Numbered from the stretch's first letter, positions 21,835-33,705 are shown. The stretch is 64,000 nucleotides of DNA from Chlorokybus atmophyticus (GCA_009103225.1 RHPI01000585.1:255803-319802), one strand, 5' to 3'. Notes: generated from the sequence alone by a model not told the origin. Program-made: numbers and translations.

Positions 21835-22390
21835 ACGCATAGTGACCCCTCAGCATGAGCTGTGTTTTGCATATAACTTGTATGAGAGTTATGTAAGTTC
21901 ATAAAGCGCATGAAATGCGCGCCCATGAACTCAAGAACTCGTTAATGAGTTATGAGACTCTTGTGCCCCTAGTGCCTTGAGAACTTGGGGGCACAAGCAC
22001 TCACTAGGCGGGAGTTGTGAGTCTCAAGCTCCTTACCTAATCATTTGAAACCCTAGCACGGCGGCGCCGTCCTGGGCGTGGGTGGCGAGTGTGGTTTACT
22101 TTGCAGGTGTATAGGCTTCTCGGGCTTCGACCTCTGCATCAGCGGCGATGGCGCCGTCACCAAGTCAAAGACCTGACAAGCGCGTAACTTTTGCAACTTA
22201 TGAAATAGTTCCCATAGTTGTAGCCTAGCACCCTAGTGCAGCCTTGTGTGTACTTCAGCTTGTTCATATACACTTGTACATTTGTATTGTAATGCACTTG
22301 GGCGCTCGGCATAGCCACCGTGCTATTGACCCATAGCGACCTTTCAGCTTGAACTGTGTGTCGCATATAACTCGTATGTGAGTTTCCATT
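21835..22390 (+). repeat. Right terminal module B1-A2-B2 of copy A
   Basis: B1 (about 21836-21890) reads cgcatagtgacccctcagca and leads into A2 (21892-22107). Then a 200-bp stretch and B2 (about 22318-22385, ctattgacccatagcgacc). The same order occurs in copy B on the minus strand, and A2-to-B2 alone forms the insertion at 53260-53726. Confidence 0.75.
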
Positions 22391-23659
22391 GATGCTAGCG
22401 TGTACATTTCCATCTTGTCAGCCTTTGCATTGGACACTTTAATTTTCACATTCATTTGTTGTTTTTGCTCCCAATAGTGCTGTTACCAGTCTTATGAGTA
22501 GTATGCGTGCGCGCCATTTGGCTTCAATGGAGTCGGTGTGCTTAGACAGCATGGGCACTCCATTGTATGCATATGTGCACTGTCTCCTTGTAGGAGAAGT
22601 CCATTTTTTTAAAAATTCAACAGAGGCGGCGTCCCAAGTGCTTTCTTGCCACTTAAAGGGTGCTCTCCCCCCCTGCCGAGGCCACCCAATCCGCATTCGC
22701 CAATGGGAGGACCCATTGGAAACGGAGCTGTGGAACTCCTTCCCCAACTCCTCTCCTTCCTTCCACATGTTCCTTGGCTCTATGCTTGCTGCATACGGTG
22801 TCATGGGCCTGCCCCTCCCCCCCGTGACTTCTCCATTGTGAGCACCCCCGGCTCAAAGGTGCGGTCACGCTTCACCCCCATCCAGGTGTGCCTCCCCCCT
22901 CGCGCATTTGCTTCTTTGTGCACAAGGGCGGGCAGGTTCTGTCTTTAATGGTATATATGGTGGTCTCCCCGTCTATCCGGGTCTGCTGACAATGTGGTTG
23001 CCAAGGCCATAATAGCGCCCGCTGCTCGGCATTTGCCAGACCTCCTGCCAACAACCGCAACAATAACAACAACACCTACTTCAACAACACCAACACTGGT
23101 GGCGCCAGCAACATGTTCGTTTCGAGGGGCGCCCCTCACACTTCGGGTCTTCTTCCCAGCCCGCGCATGAGCTTTTACCTACGGATATGAGCCCCCCCNG
23201 CGCTTGTGAACTCGACCCCTCCCGGGCATGATCTGTCACTTGCAGATATGCACTTCCCCCTTGGTCTAATGCAAGTTAATGCGTCACCCCCCGCAGCTAC
23301 TGAGCAAAAGCAGGTGCAGCTCTTGCGAGCAGCTTCTGAGCCGTTCACCCCTTCCGAGCCGATTGCTTCTATCCCGCGCTAGAGCGAGAATGTTGTGGAG
23401 GGCATTGCTGTTGCTCCAGCATTGCCATTATCTCGCCCCTCCTCCCCGCTAGTCGTGGTTCTCTCCTCGCAAGAGGTTCATCCGGCTGGTCCCCTCCTCC
23501 CTTCCTCCCCTCCTCCCCTCGAGTTCCATCTCTCATGCCCAACTCCGACCCTCTTCGTGTGGCGTCGTTCAAGTCCTCTCCGCTCATGGGCTCTGTCTCC
23601 GTTCTCTCCCTCTTTAGCCTCGCTCTACATGAGTATTAAATTTTGTTCGGTCTCCCATA

Positions 23660-24135
23660 ACTCTCGCCACCTATGATGTGCGAGGGCTGAATGCTTCTTC
23701 TTCCTCTCTTTGGGGAAACAAGCGCTCTTCTCTTTTTTTTTAGTGGCACTCGTGTGGGTCATTAGACAACGCCGCTCCCTTTTTTTAGAAACCAAAGCTT
23801 GGTCCCTCTTCTCTTTTACCTCGCCGCTTTTCGCGAGGGGGGTCGGTGTCCAGTCGCTAAAAAGACTCCCGCGGAGGTGTGGCTGTTTTATATTGAAATG
23901 CTTAGAGCCCCTTCATGGTAGACCATGGTGATCTTCTTTCACATTGCCATTCGGTTGCGGTGGGGGGGAGAAGTCTTGTTGGCGTGCACCTACGCCTCCA
24001 ATGCCAGGGCCGAGCGTGCGCAGTTCTTCAATTCTCTCTCGTCGCTGCTTCCTTACTTTAACTGACCAGGTGTGGGTGGTGACAGAAACATGGTTGAAGA
24101 GCCAATGGTAAAACAGGGCTCCCCTAGCAGCCGAC
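23660..24135 (+). pseudogene. LINE APE-type endonuclease fragment
   Basis: Motifs of the EEP fold appear in order across frames: TYDVRGLNASSS (N-terminal strand), LETKAWS (the Q/ETK metal-binding box), VLLACTYASNARAERAQFF (YAP/N-type strand) and VGGDRNMVEEP (GGDFN box, with F changed to R). This enzyme nicks target DNA to prime reverse transcription. Frameshifts inactivate it. Confidence 0.7.
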
Positions 24136-24354
24136 CCTCACGGGTCACCCCCGTTTATACGCATGTGTGAGGAGTTGGACATCAAGGACATGCATTGTAC
24201 TCTCAACACGAGCGAGCGTGTCTGCACATGACATAAAGCACAGGCGGGCTCTCTGTGCCGCAGTGGTCGTTACAATAGTTGTTATCCGAGTAATGAATTG
24301 CGCACTTAAGTGGACGCCAGCTCTGTGCTTATGTCAGAGGTTTTGTCGAAATAC

Positions 24355-25692
24355 TGCTGAAGGTTAAGTATATGAGGTTTGCTAGTATAGCATGCTTATG
24401 GTACAGTTAGCTTGTTAACATTACCATGTGCGGCGGACACGCCATGGGAGTTATAGTCAGCAGGAGTTATGGGAGTTATCACAATTATGGTCAACTTTGA
24501 TTTTGACCATTGACTAGTGTTAACTAGAGTTGAATTTGACTACTTGTTTTAAGTGTTGAGTAGCTTAGTATGCAAGCCACTGTATGTGGCGCATACAAGT
24601 GGGAAGTGCAATACATGTGTCTTAGGCCTTGACATGAACGCTACACTTGGTGTTCCCTTAGTGTCAGCGTATGTATGAGGTAGGGCGCAAACACGCACAC
24701 TAGTTTTTAACAGGTTATGGGCCCACACATACTTAAAAATGCGTGAAGTTGTGGTTGTTGGTAGGGGAATATGTTGCAAGTTCTGCGTGTAGGGGAGGGG
24801 CGACTGATATCGAAGGCATGGACAATAGTAAGGTTAATATCAAGCCATTAGTTGTGGACAATTGTAATATGTGGAGCATCATGATGGAGTTGTTGCTTGT
24901 AAACAAGGATACGTGGAAGTATGTGGGCCCCATTCAGGAGGTGCCCTTAAGGAAGAAGGAGGAGATGGTGGCAATCGTTTGGTAATGTTGGAAGCTAGGT
25001 GCATCCAGCTTGGTGCCGAGTGCGAGCAGTGCTTGGTGGAGGAGGCATCCTTCATATGTGGGAGCTGGTGTACTCTAGCTTGGAGTGTTGCAGTGCGTGA
25101 AGTACTTGCAGGCGTGCGAGGAGCGTGTGGGAGCCTATTCAGCAGCATGGTGTTTAAGTGTGAAGTGTTAGCATGGATAGGAGAGAAGCAGCTGAGCGCG
25201 AAAAGCGTGGAGGTTACACTTCGCGAGCATGGTATCATACTCGAGGTACACTACATGCAAGCGAGTAGCTTGCAAAGGTGATGAAAAGCATTGGGAGCGA
25301 GCAGCTCGGGGGACCGTGTGTTGAAGGTTAAGCATATAAGGTGTGCTAGTATAGTATGATTATAGTATAGTCAGCTTATTGATGTTATTTAGACCATGTG
25401 CGGCGGTTATGCTATCGGCGTTACAGTTAACAAGAGTTATGGGAGTTATGGGAGTTTGGACAGTTACAATCAACCTTTAACTTTGACCATTGATCAGTGC
25501 TGACTTAAACTAGGATTCATGAGTTCGATTTAGTGTTGACTAGCTTAGTTTATAAGTCACTATATGTGGCACGTACAGGTGGAACTGCAATACATTTCTC
25601 TTTGGTGTTGACATGCTTGTATGTTACACTTGGTGTTCCCCTAGTGTGAGCGCATGTATGAAGTAGGGCACATGCATGCACACCAATTTATA
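24355..25692 (+). mobile_element. Short gag-only LTR element (decayed), nested in the LINE
   Basis: LTRs at 24355-24710 and about 25319-25692 are related by shared blocks (gttaag.atat.aggt.tgctagtatag; tatgaagtagggc; gtgttcccctagtgt). A primer-binding-like ggttatgggccca lies at about 24711-24723 right after the first LTR. The ~600-bp interior holds only a gag start (MDNSKVNIKPLVVDNCNMWS, 24820 onward) and a frameshifted remainder. No pol. No target duplication could be matched. A solo LTR of this family lies at 30852-31225. Confidence 0.7.
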
Positions 25693-26429
25693 ACTCCGTG
25701 TCAGTGCTCCTTCCTCTCCCGCGGCGTTATGGCGTGGTTTAAGGATGGGTTGCAAGCCATGGTAACTGTGTCGAGGCGGCATTACCGGAGGCGAAGAGAC
25801 TTTTAACTCTGCCAGCAACATGCCCTTGGCAATGAGTGTTACCATTTATTCCATGTCAAATGCCTCCCGTGTTGATGCAAATGTGGCTCGTGCTGCTGCT
25901 TAGGTCAATGCTTCCCTGCTGGAGTTGGATGAGAGGGAGGCAGGAAAGAGCAGTGCGTGCCCATCATCGCTGGCGGCTGCAAGGTAAACATATGACTAGG
26001 TACTTCTTCTCACGCGGCAGGCCCCTCGCATTGCCAACTCGAAGCATACTCTCTCACAACCCTTGCACCCCTACTCTCCTCAGATCGTCACGCAGTCCTC
26101 CATTATCACCGCATGTAAGTAATTTTATCTCTTCTCCTCCTCTCCCGCCCCTGCCGAGGAGAAGGCGGCCACCATGGCAAAGTGCTGGTCATGGATGAGG
26201 CGGGGACACCCGAGCAATCTTTAATCCCTTTACCCCGCTCTGTTTGCATGACCTAATGGCCTTGCGCTCCGCTATGGATCCACACAAGTGCCCATGGATG
26301 GCCTCATTGCGGCAAATGGGCGAAATTTTTGCCTGTCCTGGGCGAGCTTTATCAGTACTATCCGCATGTCGAGGCCTCGGGCAGGTTAGGCCGCACATAA
26401 AGGGATTGTGTGAGTGCTTTACTTTATAG

Positions 26430-26870
26430 AAAGGGCGCGCTTGGAGACCTTCAAAATTGGCGCCGTATCACTCTTCTTCCTCTCCACTATGAGAAGGTGC
26501 TAGCAGCTCGCCTCTACCTATAGTCATCAGCCCAATGCTATCGGGCTTCGTCCGCCACAGTATTTCTAAAAATGTTCTAACTGCCCTTAATTTGCTTTGA
26601 CCTCGTATACAAGACGCGCAAGCGGCACGCACTGCTGATGCTTAACTTCAAAAAGGCCTGGAATTGCTTCAATTGGGACTATTGGGAGGGTGCACTCAAG
26701 TCTCGGGGGTATGGTAGGCCTTTTCGGGCTTGTGTGTGCACACTCAATGGGGGGCAACCCGTCGTGTTTTGATCAATGGTTGCTTGTTGGAGGAGTTTGA
26801 GCTCCAACGCAATGACCGTCAGGGTCTGCCCTCTCGCCCCATCCCTCTTTGTTAGTACAGTAATGGTGTT
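26430..26870 (+). pseudogene. LINE reverse transcriptase fragment
   Basis: RKGALGDLQNWRRITLLPLH followed by YEKVLAARL is RT block 0/1 of L1-type LINEs. Downstream, LMLNFKKAWNCFNWDYWEGA and LKSRGYGRPF correspond to the DFEKAFD.V.W.FL block, and VCPLAPSLF to the block before FADD. The catalytic Asp of block A is changed to Asn (LNFKKAW). Stops throughout. Confidence 0.75.
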
Positions 26871-26899
26871 AGGGGCTCTTCTCTCGCACATTCCATTTT

Positions 26900-27531
26900 T
26901 AAAAAGGGTTCCTTTCCTATGCCTTCTTGCCACCTTGCTCCCCATCCCGCTTCTGACTGGGAGGACATGCGTCACTTGTACGTAGGGCTGTGCATGCCGA
27001 ATTTTACAATACTGACACAAAAGTCGCATACCTTGTCATGGTCGCTCCATTGTGGCTTACCAAAAACGAAGCGCCACACTTTGCGCTTGTTATTTGCGCA
27101 CTTCCACACTTGCATGCCAAATACACACCATGTTGTTGGTCAAATTAAGCAAAGGTGTGCACACGCTCGCATGCACGCCATCATGTAGACCACAACAATG
27201 TGCATGGCAGAGCAGGGTGGGCTGTCACACTATACCACGTGTAAACGACAAATGAGCTCGCGTACGCACATAACAAGCTAACAATGTAGCTGGTAGATAA
27301 TAAGAGATAATTCCATGATTACAGCAGTATTCACCACCACGGGCCACTTGCAGCGCAAAAAGCGGTTAGAGACAAAATCAATGCCAAATGACATACATGC
27401 GCGTGCATGGCACACGTGCATCGGAGCTGGCATCATGTACGTGGCGCAGCAATGAGGCATTTGGTGTGCACAAACTGGACAGTGCAGGACACGGGAACAA
27501 GCGTTATACATGGATGATAAATATGCGCACA
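26900..27531. other. No recognised gene
   Basis: Low-copy-looking sequence between the LINE and a solo LTR. It may be decayed LINE 3' sequence, but I see no motif. Confidence 0.35.
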
Positions 27532-27902
27532 TGTTAAATGTCATAGCTTGTTAAAAGTACATGTATAGGCGCCTACATGTAGTTGGTACGATCAGCTTAA
27601 CCTTGATAATTACGGGAGTTACGAGAGTTATGAGAATTACGGCAATTATGGTCAACCATTATCAACTTGGACCGTTGACTTGAACCATTAACTAGTGTTG
27701 ACTATTGTTGACTCTGACCAAAGTTGACTTGAGTTGACTAGTGCTTGGTAGCATAGTATATAAGACACTGTATCCTGCTTAATGCAGTGGGTCGCACATT
27801 GTCTCTTTAGTTGGCGTGCTTGCTGCACTTGTCTTTAGTGTGTGCACACTTGTATGTAAGAGGCCAATACACACACACTAGGCGCATTACTAGTTCTCAA
27901 CA
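27532..27902 (+). repeat. Solo LTR of the gag-only element family
   Basis: 371 bp, TGTTAAATG...CTCAACA, matching the LTRs at 40898 and 42580. Candidate duplication is gcaca before and acaca after, four of five matching. No internal sequence follows. Confidence 0.85.
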
Positions 27903-27913
27903 ACACACACAAA

Positions 27914-27947
27914 ACTATTGCACAATATGCGCGTATTGTGCAATAGT
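27914..27947. repeat. Perfect 14-bp hairpin next to the solo LTR
   Basis: Arms 27914-27927 and 27934-27947 are exact reverse complements around tgcgcg. It starts 12 bp after the solo LTR. Confidence 0.8.
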
Positions 27948-28033
27948 CCTGCACACAGTCACTCATGTGTAGACAGCTGCGCCCACCAGGGACAATAACT
28001 CATGGCATACAAGCAATGGTCCTGTAGTGAGGT

Positions 28034-28339
28034 TGCACAATAGCAACAACAATAAGCACAAGTGTGGAGCTGACAATACAGCAGAGAGGATCTTACAATA
28101 TAGCACAATACACAGTCTCTTATATAGTACACTAGTGAGTGCTAGTGAACACTAGTCAACGCTAGTAAAAGTCAATACTAGTCAACACTAGACAACGGTT
28201 GAAGTCAAAGTCTATGGTCAAAATTAAAGGTCGATGTCAACGTTGACCATAGTGGACTGAAACTCCAATTGACCGTAACTCCCAAGGTGAAGATGATTGT
28301 AGAAGTTTAGCTAAGGCGCCTAACAAAGTACCTTTAACA
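28034..28339 (-). repeat. LTR of Copia copy 2
   Basis: 306 bp in minus orientation, beginning TGTTAAAGGTACTTTGTTAGG (positions 28339 downward, first 20 bases quoted in part) and ending near tgcacaa at 28034. It contains the TTGAC-rich block on its sense strand. Confidence 0.85.
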
Positions 28340-28363
28340 CTCCCATGCGAGCATCTTTAGCCT

Positions 28364-30850
28364 TCAACTCCGAGCCCCTAGCAACAAGTTTGGAACTTGG
28401 TTGGTGGTAGTGGTTTGGTTATGCAGTCGGCGAGCATGTCCTCCATGCTGCAGTACCTGAACTCTACCTCGCCTCGTGCAACTCTCTCTTCCACCAAGTG
28501 GTGCATGATATCGATGTGCTTCGGCCTGGCAGATGTGATGGGGTGCATTCTTAGCTTGAGCGCTCCTTGGTTTGTCAAACATGATTGTGACACGGCTCAA
28601 TGCATGTCTCAAGTCAATGACCGACTTGCGAAGCAATAATACTTCCTGCACATCAGATGAAGCCGCCATGTACTCGGCCTCAGTGGTTGATGCAGCAGCT
28701 GTTAATTGTAGTCGGCTGTTCCAATTGACAACGCCTCCTCCCATCAGGAAAGTGTATCTTGTGGTAGGCCTCCTCGTGTCGAGGTCCCCCGCATAGTCCG
28801 CAACGCAATAACCATGTACTGTGATGTCCTCTGTCCTCCCCAAAATAATGCCCACATCCAGGGTGCTACCATGGTAGCAAAGAACTCCATTTGCTGCCTT
28901 CCAGTGCTCCATGGTTGGTGCTGACATGTGTCTCACTAAGACTCCCACGGCTTGTGCGATGTCAGGCCCCATGTTGATGGACAAGTAGATGAGCTCCCAA
29001 CCAGCTCACCATATGAATATGTAGCCTTCTCAAGCACTGCCGTAGTGTCTTGTGCCTTCCGTAGATGTACTCCCACGCTCAGTGGTGTTGCCTTGCCCTT
29101 GGCACTTTCCAACTTAAACTTCTTGAGCACAACCGAGACCATCTGCTTCTGAGTGATTTTGATTATCCTTGCAACTTTGTCTCTACTGATGACAATGCCA
29201 AAAAACAGGCGTGCATTGCCAAGATCTCGAATCTTAAAAGCAGAATGCAGCGTCACCTTGATATGTGACATTGCTGCAATGTCATGTGATGCTAAGATAC
29301 TGTCGTCCACGTACACCAGCAACCACACTTGGCCGTCTTTACTGATAAAGAGCCCAGACCGCCCATCTACTCTAGCTCCTTACTGAGCCATATGTGCCAG
29401 ACTCTTCGCGCTTGCCTAAGCCCAAAAAGAGCCTTGTATAGCAAGCAAGCCTTGTGTAGCAAGCAAGCCATGCTTGAGCCTCCCTCCTCAAAACCTGAAG
29501 GCTGTTGCACGTAGATTTGCTCATTAAGCTCTCCATATAGAGAAGCAGTCTACACGTTCAGGTGGTGCAGCTTGAAGTCCTCTACAGCAACCTTTGCAAA
29601 CAGTGCCATGAAGGTTGTGTGCTTACTAGCAGGCGCAAACACCTCTTTGTAGTTAATGCCCTCCTTTATAGGAAGACCTTTGCCACAAATCGCGCCTTAT
29701 AGCGCTCACTGTTGCCGTTGCCATTACGCTTGATCTTATACACCTACTTGACAAGTTTCACAAGGCGTCAAGCCCATGTACCTTGTGGAACCTAATTAAA
29801 TACCCAAGGTAGCGTGTAGCGAAGCAATCTCCTCATCCATGGCCTTACGCCACACCTCTGCGTCTGAAGCTGTAATGGCCTCTTTGTAGGTGCATGGCTC
29901 CTTCTTCTCAGTGGTTTGAGCACTCATGGCCTGAAAACTTTGGTACAATTGTGTGTGGCGCTATGTTTCTCACAAGGTAGCGTCTCCTGCTCATCCACAG
30001 ATGCAATCTTATCCTCCTCTAGATGTGGCGAATCGCCAAAGACCTCCACATCGACAGGTGGTGCGGTGATGACGTCCGGCTTATCAGCAATGTCCATGGT
30101 TGTAAATAGTGTTGGTGGTGAAGTTGCCACCATATTCTCGTCGAAGACAACATCCCCCCGAACCATAATCTTCTTGTTGTCCTCAAGCAAGATCCTGTAT
30201 GCCTTGAGGTTTGGCTCGTACCTCACGAAGATGCCTGTCTCCCTTACATTCTCAAGCTTTTCCTCAGTTGCTTGGGGATGTATGGATACGCCTTGGCTCC
30301 AAACACACGCATGTGCGTCACATTAGGCTTCTCACCATAGTCACAACTCCCACGGGGTCTTGGCTTTGTTGCTCGTAGGGGCCCTTTTGCGAATGTAGTT
30401 GGCCGTGGCCAACGCCTCCGCCCACAAAGCTTTGTCCAATGTTGTATCTATAAGCATGGCAAGCGCTCCACAATCGTGCGGTTAAGACGCTCTGCAGCAC
30501 CGTTTTGCTTAGGGGTGTAGGGTGCAGTAGTCTCATGCTTGATGCCATGCTCATTCAGGTGATTTTTTTTTAGGTGTGGTTGAGGTACTCAGAGCCCCGA
30601 TAACTTCTCAACGCCAATACCTTTATCTTTGCTTGTGTAGCCAGCTAAGCCAGTGTCCTCTGGACTACAGCAGCAACATCCAACTTCGCAGCAACTGGAA
30701 TGATAGCAGACAGTTTGCTGAAGTCATTAAAGAAAGTGGCAACATACCAACTCCCTCCAGTGGACGCAACTGGCATGGGATTGCACACATCTATGTGCAC
30801 GAGCTGCAAGGGTGCTATATTAATGCGGGAAGAGGTAGGAAAAGGCTGGT
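28364..30850 (-). pseudogene. Copia copy 2 pol: integrase part, RT and RNase H
   Basis: In element order: integrase pieces (INIAPLQLVHIDVCNPMPVA, 30645-30857; hinge pieces 29924-30554), RT with MWLLVYVDDSILASHD at 29328-29280 (YVDD intact), an RT-RNase H linker (MEHWKAANGVLCYHGSTLDV) and RNase H (NWNSRLQLTAAASTTEAEYM; then ADCITKPLPPTKF). The RNase H frame 28984-28364 is open for 206 codons. Stops elsewhere inactivate the whole. The RT duplication of copy 1 is also present, near 29435-29470. Confidence 0.9.
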
Positions 30851-30851
30851 T

Positions 30852-31225
30852 AAACATACGAGGTTTGCTAGTATGTGATGCTTATAGTATAGTCAGCTTG
30901 TTGATGTTACGTAGACCATGTAACCCGGCTATGCTGTGGGATTTACAGTCAACACGAATTATGGGAGTTATGGGTGTTATAACAGTTATGGTCAACTTTG
31001 ACTTTTATTGCTGAGTAGTGTTAACTTCGACCAACTTGTTTGGATTAACTAGTTCTTGCTGGTGTTGACTAGCTTAATATATAAGTCACTATATGTGGCG
31101 CATATAGGGGGAATTGCCATAGGAACATACTTCTCTTTGTTGTTAACATGCTATTGCACTTGTTATTCCCCCAATGTGAGCACATGTATGAAGTAGGGCG
31201 CATACATGCACATCAGTTCTTAACA
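30852..31225 (+). repeat. Solo LTR related to the 24.4-25.7 kb element
   Basis: Shares gttaa.catacgaggtttgctagtat and the ending cagttcttaaca with the LTRs at 24355 and 25319. Its left edge is fused directly to the truncated Copia copy 2. Confidence 0.7.
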
Positions 31226-32540
31226 GTTTGTGCTTCTTTTTGTACATCATGTTGAATACAATAATAGCGGTGTTGAGGTACAGCATAGTGCGTGAGTGTG
31301 TATCTGTTACATACTAAGCAATATGTCGCTCAGTTGGCTGTTGCTGCAGTTGCCACCTGCTTGGCAATGGGTGGTCTTTTAGTTGTTACACGCAAAATCT
31401 CTTTTGCACACGTGCGTTGTGACTATGTATACAATGTAGCTTCAAGTATGCATGCCGTTGCTCCTTGATTTCGTTGAGGCATTCCTGACGTTTTTGTGCC
31501 AGCTGTGCATCCTTTCAATGCTTTCTCTCATTGTTATTAGTGATGAGTCAAGCGTCAACACTCACTTGTGTAAGTATGGATGCGTATGCAATCACCCCTG
31601 CACCCCAAATCAAGTAATAAGCGCAATACAACAATCCGCAACTACATTCATCTTGCATGTTTCTCTTTGCGCCTTGCTACCCCATTAACAACCTCCAAAT
31701 GCACTACCACATTAATAAAGCACTGCACGCTTCGCACCCACCATAAGCTCTGCATTCCTCTGAGCTACAACCTCAATGTGCGCTATTTGCGTGTTTAATA
31801 CATCATTGGTTTATCAAAGCGCCTATCATCAAGCAGATTGTACATTCTTACTTTCACACAACATTACTCGCGCTCAGCTACGACTTTAGCCAATGCAATA
31901 TACAGATCTTGCATTTCAATGCCAATTGCTCGTTGCGCTACTGCAAAGCCAATGTACGCTATTGCGTGACTAATTCATGCTCCTACAAACTTTTCAACCA
32001 ATCATGCTAAAATTTGCAACTTCAAAAACCTCCCAACCTTCCATTACTTTACCTCAACTTCTCGCACGTAATATATAAGCGTTTAACGGCTCAACAAATC
32101 ATCCCATATTGGACCCACCGGTGCTATTGTTTAAGTTGGAGGGCACTGGGCAATGAGCTGAGGCAATACAGCACATTAATGAAGTAAGCGAGGAGCAAGA
32201 GCTGCTTCTTATTCCTCTTGCCATCGAGACAACAACCCAGTTGCGCGCACACTATTGGGTACAGCATGCTCTTAGCAAGGTCCCAATATGGGTACTCAGC
32301 CTTGTCAGATACTGTTTAAACCATTGCTTCAACGAGGTACGTGCCGAGTGCTAATTGAATAGACTCGGGCTTTTATTGCTAAGCCCGTACTTGGTGACAC
32401 ATCGTTTCACCATTTGTCCTTAACTAGTCGTAATCATGTGTGCTTCGCTGTTATGCTCTACCACCATGCTAAGAATCATCTTAATCTCCCCGAGGTTGCG
32501 CAATGCAAATGCTTACTGGAATCCGTGCTTTGTCTCCTTC
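31226..32540. other. AT-rich stretch, nothing firm
   Basis: Short open frames only. The right-hand part (about 32.1-32.5 kb) may be further decayed Copia RT on the minus strand, but no motif is clear. Confidence 0.4.
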
Positions 32541-32924
32541 AGGTCTTACCTTGCTTGGTCATAATGATGAGGTCGACCACATACACGAGCAAGTAAACCT
32601 TCTTCTCTTCATGATTAAAGAGCCCCGCAATTTTTGAGGATGCATTATAACTGAGTTTCTCCAACTTTGCTATGAGGCAAATGTGCCACAAATGTGGTGC
32701 TTATTGCAGCCCAAACGAAGTCTTTACAAAATTGCAAACCATGCCTGGCTCCCCTTCTACATGGCCTAATGGTTGCTTAGTGTGGATCTCTTTCTCTAGC
32801 TCACATAAGAGAAAGCAGTTTGCACCAAATTGGTGACCCACCGTCTTGATCGACAACCATGGTAACTAATGTGCAGAAGGTTGCATACTTACAGGTGCAA
32901 ATACTTTCTCAAAATCTTGTGAGT
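32541..32924 (-). pseudogene. Decayed Copia RT fragment
   Basis: Minus-strand translation gives DFEKVFAPVS, ELEKEIHTKQPLGHVEGEPG, FVKTSFGL, then EEKKVYLLVYVVDLIIMTKQ, i.e. the Copia RT core with YVDD changed to YVVD. It ends abruptly at 32924, where the plus-oriented terminal repeat A begins. Confidence 0.75.
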
Positions 32925-33122
32925 TCATGAAGCGCATGAAATGCGCGCCCATGAACTCAAGAACTCGTTGCTGAGTTATGAGACACTTGTGCCCCTAATG
33001 CCTTGGGCACTTGGGGGCACAAGCACTTATTGGGCGTGAGTTGCGAGTCTCAAGCTCCTTACCACGTCGCTTAAAACCCTAGCATGTCGGCGCCATCCTT
33101 GGTGTGGGTGGCGAGTGTGGTG
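32925..33122 (+). repeat. Extra terminal repeat A, plus orientation
   Basis: The A unit of the tyrosine-recombinase family, gagttcatgaagcgcatga through ggcgagtgtgg. It lies immediately outside copy B but in the opposite orientation, so copy B appears bracketed by inverted A units (here and at 38190-38415). Confidence 0.85.
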
Positions 33123-33139
33123 CGCTTCAACTCACATAC

Positions 33140-33690
33140 ATATTATATGCGACACACAGCTCGTGCTGGGGGGTCGCTATGGGTCAATAGCACGGTGGCT
33201 ATGCCCAGCACCCAAGTGCATTACACTACAAATGTGCAGTGTATAGATGCAGGCTGATGTACTCACAAGTCTGCACTAGGGTGCTAGGCTACAACTATGA
33301 GAACTTTTTCTTCACGTTAGGTGCGAAAGTCACGCGCTTTTTCGGTCTTCGACATAGTGATGGCACCATCGTTGTTGATGCAGAGATCGAAGCCTAGAAA
33401 GCCTGTATACACCCGCTTAGTAAACCACACTCGCCACCCACGGCAAGGATGGCACCGCCGTGCTAGGGTTTCGTGCAACTAAGTAAGGAGCTTGTGACTT
33501 AGCACTCACTCTAGTGAGTGCTTGTGCCCCCAAGTGCTTAGGGCACTAAGGGCACAAGAGTCTCATAACTCATCAACGAGTTCTTGAGTTCACGGGTGCG
33601 CATGTCATGCGCTTCATGAACTCATATAACTCACACACGAGTTATATGCGACATACAGCTCATGCTGGGGGGTCGCTATGGGTCAATAGA
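33140..33690 (-). repeat. Right terminal module B1-A2-B2 of copy B
   Basis: The B sequence (gggtcgctatgggtcaatag on the plus strand) occurs at about 33171-33190 and 33669-33688, flanking the A2 unit and its 200-bp extension. Confidence 0.8.
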
Positions 33691-33705
33691 TGGATAAAAA
33701 TAGTT

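Larger units (their letters stand above)
16960..22390 (+). mobile_element. Tyrosine-recombinase (DIRS/PAT-like) retrotransposon copy A
   Basis: Left to right: terminal repeat A1, gag, RT, RNase H, a Trp/Cys-containing connecting domain, tyrosine recombinase, then B1-A2-B2. Tyrosine recombinase in place of DDE integrase defines the DIRS order. Terminal sequences repeated in direct orientation (A1 left; B1, A2, B2 right) resemble the split direct repeats of PAT/Ngaro/kangaroo-type elements. A solo LTR (20999-21376) splits the recombinase and a Copia RT scrap interrupts A1. Every ORF is damaged. Copy B (minus, 33.1-38.4 kb) and fragment C (38.4-39.4 kb) belong to the same family. Confidence 0.8.
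22440..26900 (+). mobile_element. Degenerate LINE (APE endonuclease type), interrupted
   Basis: Recognisable parts, all plus strand: an ORF1-like zinc knuckle at 22984-23025 (C..CGCQGHNSARC with an internal stop) followed by an Asn-rich stretch; an APE endonuclease from about 23660 to 24130; then, beyond an inserted short LTR element (24355-25692), an RT at about 26430-26870. Order and families match plant/algal L1-like elements. It is full of stops and frameshifts. A related RT fragment lies at 46860-47283. Confidence 0.75.
28034..30851 (-). mobile_element. Copia copy 2 (minus), truncated
   Basis: Same family as copy 1. Its 3' LTR is 28034-28339 (minus orientation), followed inward by RNase H, RT and part of integrase. 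The element stops at 30851 within integrase, where another family's LTR begins. Gag, protease and the 5' LTR are missing. It keeps longer open frames than copy 1. Confidence 0.9.
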
